A DNA stretch of 64,000 bases, taken from positions 228,804 to 292,803 of the forward strand of contig NW_022985463.1 of assembly GCF_010093595.1 (NCBI RefSeq), in the 5' to 3' direction. The translations under genes were made by a program, and so were the position numbers. Shown here in pieces: positions 55,585-64,000 of the stretch. Origin of the DNA: Mytilinidion resinicola. Taxonomy: Eukaryota > Ascomycota > Dothideomycetes > Mytilinidiales > Mytilinidiaceae. Under the pieces are notes generated by a model, which saw only the letters and a list, made by a program, of their open reading frames with translations, did not search any database and was not told the origin of the DNA. Position 1 is the first letter of the stretch. Each line of letters begins with the position of its first letter.

Positions 55585-56703
55585 ATGGACGACCAAGCTC
55601 AGACCAGCGCGAGCAGCGCTGTCTCCCCGCCAGCCTTACCTTCCACCACAGAAGAACCGTTCTTCCCAAATTGCTTCACACCATACCCCGCCATCCCACC
55701 CATCTTCCAAAACCCGTTCGACAACTGCTACCGCCCAGAGCGAGTTCCCTCGATCATGAAATACGCCGCTCCGGGGCGCATCCACCAACCATCTCCTCCA
55801 AAGCGCGACAAGCTCATGAGAGCAACCTTCTCTGTCCCGCAACTATATCCCTGGGAAGAACACCCCCTCGAGCTTCCGAGCATAGAAGAACTCCACGGTT
55901 TGGTCCTCGTGACGTGTTGTTTACACCTAGGGCCTTGCTTGCTCCAACCGCCGGGCTTCCGCCTACCGCCGGATTTCGTCCTACCTGTGGGATTCCCTCT
56001 CCCGAGCACGAACAGGGTTGAGAGCGGGAGCGTGTCCGCCTTGTCCAAAGAAGCGGAGGAACGCTTACGTGTCCTTCGTGCGGAAGTCGACCACAAAGCG
56101 TCGCAAATGCAGGCGGGCGTTGCACCGGACCAATTAGCAGCTGCGTTGCAGCAGGCGTTCGACTCTGACCCGGACGGGAAACGTTCCGTGTACCGTCGTC
56201 GTCGTCGACACGCTCTAGAGTCCAGGCCACGAAAAGCGAAAAAGGAGAAGTTGCGGGATCCTTACAGTGACACGGGGTCAGAGCAGCGAGAAGAGACTCC
56301 GGCTTCGCTCGCTGAAGGTAGTTCACTACCGCCCGTTCAGTCAGGCGCGGCAACGCCAGAGCAGGTCGAAGGCCAGTTGTCGCGAGATGCGCTACTCGAG
56401 CTCGGCCGCTACAGCGTTACTGGGAAGGAAGCCTCGAAGGGGGTTGAAGACCGCGCGTACGAGCGCCTCAGAGCGGATATTCCAGCGGACTTGGAAGGTA
56501 TTCTACTGAAGCCAAGGCGGGGACGGAGGGAGACGGGGACGAAAGAAGGTACGAGAAAGGCAAAAAATCGAGAGAGTGTGTGATTTGTTAATGGGGAAGT
56601 AGTGACCTGGTGGGACCAAGTCCAGGCCCCGGCCGAGCCTGAAGGCGCAGGTGCGGCGCAGGCGGAGGCCGAAAAGGATTTGCTTGATATGGAGCGGTAC
56701 TGA
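55585..56703 (+). CDS. Hypothetical protein, Pro-rich head and charged tail
   Basis: Exons 55585-56548 and 56600-56703 (51-nt intron, GTACGA...GGAAG) give 355 residues. Without splicing the frame would end 11 codons later in a basic run. The spliced tail (VVTWWDQVQAPAEP ... EKDLLDMERY) looks real. The N-terminal part is Pro/Phe-rich, including PPGFRLPPDFVLPVGFPLPS; the middle has a helix (SKEAEERLRVLRAEVDHKAS) and a basic patch (YRRRRRHALESRPRKAKKEK). No domain recognised. Confidence 0.65.
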
Positions 56704-57186
56704 TTTAGGACTGGTCTGGTGGACATTTAGGAACTTGCTTGTTTGGGGGCTATTTATTAATAAGACAATCTCAAGAAATTATCGTGCGATCCAGCTTCTT
56801 CATCGAGCCCGTGAGCTCTTGGATATTTGGGGCAGCTTGAACCATGGACAAGCGTAAGTTTCAGCATGCAGCCTCATCAGTCTCTGGGACACAGGAGAAT
56901 TAAACGTCTTACAGATTGGCGACTATCGAATTCACTAATCAACCCTATATAGCATCTTCAGGACTTTGCAAAGCATCTATTTTGGTTCCTCATACCTATG
57001 CTATAGGGCTGATCAAGCATCGCCCTACCGTGAATAGTGCTCTCCACTTCGAGCTCTCCACTTTCACACTATCACACGAAATAGGGTGCTTCAGAGCCAA
57101 ACCACACAATCTCCATCAACCGACACAACCCCAGTACCCGCAAACCCCTCTAAACAGCACCGCGAACCCCTCCCCCCCTCAACCCC
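56704..57186. other. Intergenic between convergent genes
   Basis: No supported gene. C-rich toward the SDR 3' end. Confidence 0.5.
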
Positions 57187-58036
57187 CTACATAATCAAAA
57201 CCCCCCCATTCGTACTAACCACACTCCCCGTACAATTCTCATCCCTCAACACCCCCAGATACGTCTCCACCACATCCTCCACCCTGCCCACCCTCCCCGT
57301 CGCCATCCGCTTCTCCATACCCTCAAACATGGCCTTCTTCTCCGCCTCCCCCATCCGCCACAGCGCCGTGTCCACCGCCCCAGGACTCACCGCATTCACC
57401 CTTACCGGCCGCATATCCAGCGCCAGCCCGCGCGCCATCGTGTGGTGCCCGCCCGCATACGCGCCGATGACCGCCCACCCGGGCATCGGCTTCTGCGACA
57501 CGGACCCCGTCGTGATGGTGTAGCTGCTCGTATAGCTCGGGCGCAGGTGTGCCGCGGCCTCGCGCGCGATGAGCAGCGGCGCGAAGAAGCGCACCATGCC
57601 GGCCTGCTGCACGAAGTCGAGCGTGATCTCGGGCAGCGGCTTGGTCATCAGCGCGTCGCCGGCCGTGAAGACGACGTGGTCGAGCTTCTCGGCGCCGGCG
57701 CTGGTCGCGGCCGCGAAGAGGGATACGATGGCAGCGTCGAGCGTTGCGGCGTTGGCGAGTTCGCACGCGTAGCCCGTGATGCGTGAGGCGGCGCTGGGGT
57801 AGGCGGATTGGAGGGCGGAGATGGCGGAGGCGATGCGGGTGGGGTTGCTGGAGGAGATGATGACGGTGGCGCCGAATTCGAGGCACGCTTCGGCGAGGCC
57901 TGGGGGGCTGTTAGTTGGAGGGTGGAGCGAGGGCTGGGAGAAGGAGGGGAGTACCGTAGCCGATTCCGCTGCTGCCGCCGATGATGAGGATGCGGGCGCC
58001 GTGGAGCTTGTTGGCGTACTTGACTTGGTCTGGCAT
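57187..58036 (-). CDS. Short-chain dehydrogenase/reductase with altered active site
   Basis: Exons 58036-57955 and 57899-57187 (55-nt intron) give 264 residues. The Rossmann start is clear (ARILIIGGSSGIGYGLAEAC), then LDHVVFTAGDAL, TGSVSQKPMPGWAVI and LDMRPVRVNAVSPGAVDTAL, ending VVSTNGGVLIM. The usual Y-x3-K reads AYAGGHH here, so the catalytic Lys position is His. Some fungal SDRs of this subgroup also lack that Lys, so it may be a non-canonical or structural member, not a broken one. NAD(P) binding is expected; the substrate is unknown. Confidence 0.88.
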
Positions 58037-58816
58037 TGTTGACGAGGGGGAATGGGCGCCGGTGTGAAGTTTTGGAGATTTGGAGAGAGAAGTTTTTATT
58101 CAATGAACAAAGGTTGGATGAGAAGACTAGAGCGTTTATTGAAGCACCTAAGTATTCAGTTGATAATGGATGCTCAAATAGGTTGTATGTGATAGAGTGT
58201 GGGGTTGATAGGTGAGCCTTCCACTACTTATACCCTCAGTAGGCCGAAGATAACGGGGTTAAGAGGGGATAATCCGTTTCGATCTTTTCGTGTTTGGTAT
58301 CTTTTGTCGAATTGAGACAGTGTAACGGTGTTGAAAGAAGCGCGGGTGACGTACTTGATTCGTCGGAAATAGCTCGGCTTAACGCCGTTCGACCCTCTAA
58401 CAACTGGGCATGCATTCAGATGAGTAAATTCCTACATGCAGGCTATCAGCTCTGCAGGTGAAACCCCCCTGATCATGCGAGTGCCGGGTCGAGGGAAGGC
58501 CACTTGGCCGTTGCACGAGTTATACGCGCAGGAGCAGAGTCTACGTGTCGTGAATCATGGAATACCACTTATGGACGCTCAAATTTGATGAGAAGTTGTC
58601 GCCGGCAAGCATTATACGGTGGCTGTCTGTGAAAGCAATGCGCTCGAAATCGAGCAGGTAGAAGATCTGCTTAATTCTGGCAGATGGAAGGTGAGGCTGA
58701 AGCCAATCGGAGCAGAGAAATGCGGAACAGCAATAATAGCCTAGGTACTAGACATAATCAGTTATTTATTACAAATAAACGCTTCTATTTGATTATGATA
58801 TGGACGTAGACGGCCT
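58037..58816. other. Intergenic, no supported gene
   Basis: Upstream of the SDR gene and downstream of EMC1. AT-rich around 58740-58800. No gene seen. Confidence 0.5.
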
Positions 58817-61734
58817 CTATGTAATCTGCCACAAAGCATTAATTTGCTTTCTCTGAACCTGCACGGCATTAGCTCGGAAATGATAAGCGTTGGGAGCATC
58901 GGGACAAACTTACCAAAGGCGCAACAAATACAACGCCAACCCCCAATGCAAGCACAGTCGCCAACATTTGAATCTTGTTGAAGCCCTTCCCAAGCATGTC
59001 AAACGCGAAACTCGGGGCAACTCTCGTCCCAAAGATATCCAAGCCGTACGAAAAGACTAGGCTGGTGCTCTCAACGAGGGCCGAACTAGTGATAACATCT
59101 TTGACGCCAATGACCTCTAGGTTGTGGTTCAAATACCACTTTGGGTCAAATTGAAGAGCGGGATTATACTTCGTGATACCCTCGCTGGCTTCTAGAGGGG
59201 TTGGATCCCTCCCAATTGGTCTTCGGGGGTCTATGACATGTCGAGGAATACCGACTATCGAGTTACTCTCCGGAAGAACGATGAGTAGCTCACGCGAGGT
59301 GATGCCTTGACGAGTTTGCGTGACCGTCATGAGGGATATCTCTTCCGGGATCTGGTATGTCTGCGAAATGACATATGGCTTTGCAGCATCTCCCGAAGCA
59401 GACGACGGTTGGAAGCTGGAAGAATTGGATGCAGCGCCAAGTGGACCACGATCGTTGGGTAGGGCAGACTCGTAGAGTTCTGCAACTATAAGTTGATATC
59501 CCCTGGAAGTGTCATCGGTAGCAGCATCCAGAGTCAAGGAGTAACTGAACCAATGTTCCGATATAGCCGATGGGATAGCGCGAGAAGTATCGATATTGGG
59601 ATGAGAAACTGCGTGCAGGAGATTGCCTGATGCAGAGTCGAGGAGATATACGGAGGCGGTCCGGGTTGAATCAACTACCGTGGTGACTAGAACAAGGTTT
59701 GGGTTTAGGTATTTATACAGAACGCTCCGGTCACCTAGGACTTTGCCAATAGAGGCCACGGGATCCACTACAGGCCTAGCGGTATATCCGACGATGCGCT
59801 CTCCCTTGGAAGGAGCGAATCCCCAGATTGGGTCTGATGATTTGGCGTCACCGAGGTAGCCTTTCAGCTCTCCATCGACGAGATCGTATGAGATCAGCTC
59901 ATCAGCGACGAGAGCGATATTTTGACTAGCTCGGGCTACTTCAGAAGATAGTACAGCTCCGGTTGTCGAGTTGACGAAAATCGGAGTCTCCAAGCCCTTT
60001 GCGTTGACCTCAATAAGACCATGGGCCGCCCTCAGCACGGGATCTTGTAGGGTTGCAGCAGCAGCGGCGAAATCGACGCTCCATACTATTCTGCCACCAG
60101 ACCCCGCATCAAGAGCAACCAGGCGGCCGTTGTCTGTTGCAACAACGACGAGTTTGTGGAAGCCGAAGGCATCTTGCTGAACTTCACCGGGAGTAGGAGT
60201 AGCACTCTTCCCGGCGAAATTTGCTACAACCTGTGCAGGAAGGCCTTGAACATAGGTAGGGAGATGTTTCAGATCACGAATATGCCGAGTAACCCTATGA
60301 ATGTAGGCGGCAACTACGTTTTGATGGCCTTCGATGGCCAATTCGTGGGCAAGTGCTTCTTGCTCGGGGAGGTCCGCCCACACAGCAGTGAGTGCGTTTG
60401 CAAGTAGCTCCGGACGAGCCCAAATCAAGACCCCATTGCGAACAAGAGTCCATTGGCCGTTAGAAAACAGCACAGCAGAGCGCACAGCCTGGGCAGACCC
60501 CGATCGGAAAGCTACCTCAGAAACTCCGTGGACTGGATACGCGTTATCAATTAGGGCTGCCTTCTTGGCGGGCCAGCGACCGAGCACTGCGTGTGAGGCT
60601 GAAGAGACAACGACAGTCTCATCCGTCGTAATCCTCGTGAAGAACACATTTGCATCTGAAGTACTCGTCGTGAATGCTCCGTTGCCTGGTAGCTCTGGGA
60701 GAGAATAAGCCTTGACTACGGTGTTCTTCTGTGGGTCGGCATGATAGATTTCGGCTGAATGCGAGGTGGCTGTATCGTATTGGACGAGGAAGTGGGAGAG
60801 CGAATTAATGCGATGAGGAGCGTGCAAGGTAATCTTCACAACGTCTTCTGTGCTGGGCACGGCAATTGTTGTCGTGGACTTTTTCCCGAGGATGTTTACT
60901 TTCACGGTCTTCTTGGCCTTGTCTGTCCATGCCAGGAGGGGAGAGGCGGAGTTTGCTCCAGCGAAAAGGATGGATTCGGTAGAGGAAACGTCACTTTCTG
61001 AGCTCAACGTATACTGGTCCAATTTCTGGCCAGTCAAAGTGTCAAGAGACGTTACTTTGAGTTTTATGCCTCCTAGTAATGTTGAGTGGAGCGAGATGTA
61101 GTATATGCTGGTCGCGGACGAGGATACTTGGAAGGGAGAGTCTCCACTGCGCATCCATCAGCTCAGGAGTTCGCGCCCAGAGATAGTGCATTACATACCT
61201 AGCATCCTCATATGTCCACCTCACAACACCGGTCTTCCCATCTATTCTCTTAACCCCCTGTACACCCCCGCTAAGCAGCACGATCGCATCTTTCACATCT
61301 TTATCGGTCTTGCCGTCCGGAAGCTCTAATATCTCCAAATCTTTCGCTGTTGACCCCGGGAACTTCGAGCCCCACACGTATCTTCCATCTGAAGAGCTCC
61401 AAGCCGTGACTTCATCTCCTGCAGCGCTGATAACTGTGTCCTGATCCTCCCCCGCTCGGAGATAGCCTTCTGTGGTGTTCACAGACGACAACGGCTGTCG
61501 CCAGACTAGCTCTCCATCTTTCGGATTCACCGCGCCAATGACCAGCTTGTCTGAGAGGGTATAGATGAGGGAGGCTTTTGAGCCCGCAAAGGGCTGCTGG
61601 AAGAGGGTCGCATCCTGCTTCGGGAATCCCACCAGAGCGTAGTGGTAGTCGATGTGGCCCGCGTCGTCAGCGAATATGGCAAAGGAGCCGGCTACGAACA
61701 GCGCGGTCGAGCCCAGCACTGCATGGAGGCGCAT
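58817..61734 (-). CDS. EMC1: ER membrane protein complex subunit 1
   Basis: Exons 61734-61199, 61146-58914 and 58858-58817 (introns of 52 and 55 nt) give 936 residues. A signal peptide (MRLHAVLGSTALFVAGSFAIF) is followed by a PQQ-like beta-propeller lumenal domain (SKASLIYTLSDKLVIGAVNP, DGELVWRQPL, GRYVWGSKFPG, KTGVVRWTYED), the DUF1620 C-terminal region (TQTRQGITSRELLIVLPESN, RRPIGRDPTPLEASEGITKY) and one transmembrane helix (MLATVLALGVGVVFVAPL) with a short tail VQRKQINALWQIT. EMC1 is the large lumenal scaffold of the EMC, which inserts tail-anchored and multipass proteins. The third exon restores the normal basic tail. Confidence 0.96.
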
Positions 61735-64000
61735 CGTTTGGTCGGTGTGGGAGTCGGTGAGAGCTGCGCCTTGCTCGTCGTCGCCCGCGCCGATGCTGTA
61801 ACGTTCCTGCCACTTTCGTGAGATTCGGAGCTAGTCGGCCCGCTCTTAGCGTGCACCGTTTACTCCCGAGGATAGTGGCCTCGGTTTAAGCGACACAGCG
61901 GCATGCAACAACATCACCCTTAGCCAATGACGCTGAGTGAGTGGCAGTAAGTTTTAACTACAGATTGCGCCAGCCTCGGAGACAAGTCTCATTGGTATCA
62001 GAGTAAGTCCAGGTGATGCAGGCCGTCGTATACAAGCTTACAAAGACTTATAGATAGGTAGTGTGCGCTTTCTTTTCAGATAGCGTCTCAAACACCGCCT
62101 GCACTGCCACTTGCATAATCTAAGCCGTACCGCACTGTGCCACTAGTAAGTTTTACAAGCTCTCGTTTAAGCGCGTCCTTCGCGAGTCCCCAAACGTCAC
62201 CGTGCTGGGCACAGGTAGAGGCCTCTCCGCAAAACGGCCTGGCGTGCTTCAAAACTGGGTAAACAGCACCCACGAGGCAGTCGTTCCGCCATCCCCGTCC
62301 CTGGAAGTTGATGCCTAGCTGAAGAGCTTAATTGATCTTTCATCGGCCTTCCCAGCTGCCCTCATCCATGCCGTCGTCATGCTATGGCGGTGCATGGCTA
62401 CATACGAAGACTCCCCAGCCTCCTGCGTGGACGTCACTGTCACTTGTGCTGTGGCCTTTTTACAGCTGCACGTCCCACGTCTCACCGCACAACACCACGG
62501 CCTGCCTCGGGTGCGACCTCCAGCCCTTTTGGTGATCGTCGTGCCATCAGGATCTCATGCTCGAGGATTGCAGGCCCTGGGAGACCCGCTCTGATCTCAC
62601 GGCGGCCCCATCGACGTTGGCAGCCAGGGTGATTTACCACGCGGGATGGGGCCCGACCTGGACGACTGGGACGTGACGTGCTCCACCTGCAGTTCCCTCG
62701 TTCCCGCTGCATCGGACTGCCGTCCTCGGGTGTTTGGCCCTTCATCAGTCACCCCGGGCTGTTGGTGCTCAACAGCGCATATCTCGTCACAGTGCCGTGG
62801 TCCTGGTATCCGACGAGGCCCGGGCCGGCATTTGAGCGCCTCACTGCAATGTGACAACTGCGCGCGACTGCAGCAGGGCAGCTCAATGGGGACGCAGGCA
62901 GTGAAGCCGTTCAGCCATCAGCCCGTTCCGGCGATGGCTCCAGCATCGGATCCAGCTCTGTGGGCATTGGGTCCGGCGGAGCATAATCCATGCTGCCGGT
63001 AGCGCCGACGACGCCTCTGGGCTTTTTTTGCCGTCGTTGGCTGGGGGTGCTGTGCTCTCGCCGGAGCGTACGCGGATGCGCGGCTTGACTGGCTAAAGCT
63101 GAAGCGGTCGAATTTTCCGGCCTTGCGTGCAGCCATCTGTGGCCTCGAGAAGGTGCAAATGCAGCAGAGCACGCCAATCACGCCCTGCTGGCGCCGACGT
63201 CGAAGGGGCCTCGCCTGCAGCCAGCAGGTCCAGCGCATCGTTGCAGGCCGGTCGCTGCGATCCCACCCTGCGAAGCCAGAGCCGTCGCGCTCGCCTATCG
63301 ACGAGCTGTCAGCCATTATGTCAAGTCAGGCTGTCCGGCGTGGTGGTGGTGGGAGCAGTGAATGCTACATAGGCCTCGCGACCTCCATGCCTCTCGCCGG
63401 CCCTCTGTCCCTGAAAATCCCTCTCTCAGCAAGCATCAAGCATCAAGCATCAAGCATCAAGCATCAGCATCGCGCAGCACGCCGCACGCCGCTCTGCACG
63501 CCCAGCAGACTTCAAACATCGCATCCCACCACGGGCCACGCTGCTGCAGCCCAACGTCCGTTGGGTCCAGCCTTCACGTGTCCCCAGCTCCCCGCACCAG
63601 TTTCGTGTCCGCCTTGCCGGCTATGTAATCGATAAAGCCATTATTTTCGAAAACGCTTCTGGGAGGTGCGTTCACAATTCGCGCACCAGCAATTTCTGAA
63701 CCTGGCCGCGGCCGATCCCCTGGCCACCATCACCTGCTGAACACAGGCACACACAGGCCTCTCTCCATGTATAATATAGCTGACCGGCGCCGCAGTCCTG
63801 GTAGGTGGCCATTCGCAGCGCGAGCCAGACGGTACCCACACCGTACCACGCACCGTTGAACTCGCCGACCCACCGCTACAAACCTGTGGACGCGACATCC
63901 AGTGACACTTCTGAGAATTGCCGACACGAAGTGCTGTACATTTCTCTAACGCCGCGACGCGCGCAATTGGCTCTGGACTGACAGACGAAAGGCGAATTGC
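61735..64000. other. Right-hand end, no supported gene
   Basis: About 2.3 kb upstream of EMC1 to the edge. Open frames on both strands from 62330 to 63640 overlap and are low complexity. The EMC1 promoter lies at the left of this stretch; the rest may be upstream DNA of a gene beyond the edge. Confidence 0.45.
63431..63467. repeat. (AAGCATC)n heptanucleotide repeat
   Basis: Five units of AAGCATC and a partial one. Likely length-variable. Confidence 0.9.

Noticed and set aside
57323..57886. 187-residue Arg/His-rich frame
   Set aside because: Shifted-frame shadow of the SDR gene.
61147..61198. Open continuation of EMC1 exon 1
   Set aside because: It is an intron: GTATGT...GCGCAG borders, and removal rebuilds continuous EMC1 sequence.
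62482..63316. Overlapping frames on both strands near the right edge
   Set aside because: Arg/Pro/Ser-rich, mutually overlapping, without homology or exon structure.

Overview
The window reads as nuclear DNA of a filamentous ascomycete (Pezizomycotina, probably Dothideomycetes). The reasons are a HEX1 Woronin-body gene, many short spliceosomal introns (about 47-150 nt, GTRNGT donors, CTAAC/CTGAC branch sites), Zn2Cys6, HET and DUF7580-type genes, and fungal versions of EMC1, Trs20, MRPL31 and Gyp2. The class is an inference from gene content; no rRNA or species marker is present. Exon borders below were worked out by hand from splice consensus, reading frame and family similarity.

Layout. 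0-2.5 kb: a broken Fot1/pogo transposase end and a DUF7580 pseudogene. 4-8 kb: HEX1 with a very long ATG-free leader, then a Kre9/Knh1-like membrane protein. 8.2-9.5 kb: a degenerate tandem array. 9.6-13.2 kb: an unknown gene, a MARVEL-type four-helix protein and a GST, all on the minus strand. 14.2-17.2 kb: a decayed HET gene and an ankyrin relic. 17.7-29.9 kb is a dense housekeeping block: inositol 5-phosphatase, mitochondrial SDR, Gyp2-like Rab-GAP, a disordered nuclear-type protein, MRPL31 and TRS20. 30-50.9 kb is accessory: an F-box protein with a Trp-rich repeat, a zinc-cluster/chromodomain gene, two small genes, a tandem BTB pair and a dead GH31 gene, separated by many local tandem duplications and small inverted-repeat elements. 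51.5-61.7 kb: a GT69 mannosyltransferase, a Zn2Cys6 regulator, an unknown gene, an SDR and EMC1. 61.7-64 kb holds no gene I can support.

How it fits together. The housekeeping genes serve septal plugging (HEX1), ER membrane-protein insertion (EMC1), ER-Golgi tethering (Trs20), Rab inactivation (Gyp2-like), phosphoinositide turnover and mitochondrial translation. No biosynthetic cluster, CRISPR or RNA gene was seen. The four decayed loci (transposase, DUF7580, HET, GH31) carry nonsense codons. In the transposase, DUF7580 and HET the stops sit where CGA, CAG or CAA would fit the family; in GH31 one stop fits CAA and the other does not.

Most worth a second look: the 275-codon ATG-free open frame fused in frame to HEX1; the F-box protein with three WGW...QWESD repeats; the 52-nt intron that cuts a zinc cluster and joins it to a chromodomain protein; a small TGTACA-ended inverted-repeat family, one copy of which lies inside the GH31 pseudogene; and the repeated occurrence of diverged ~70-190 bp tandem duplications between genes.
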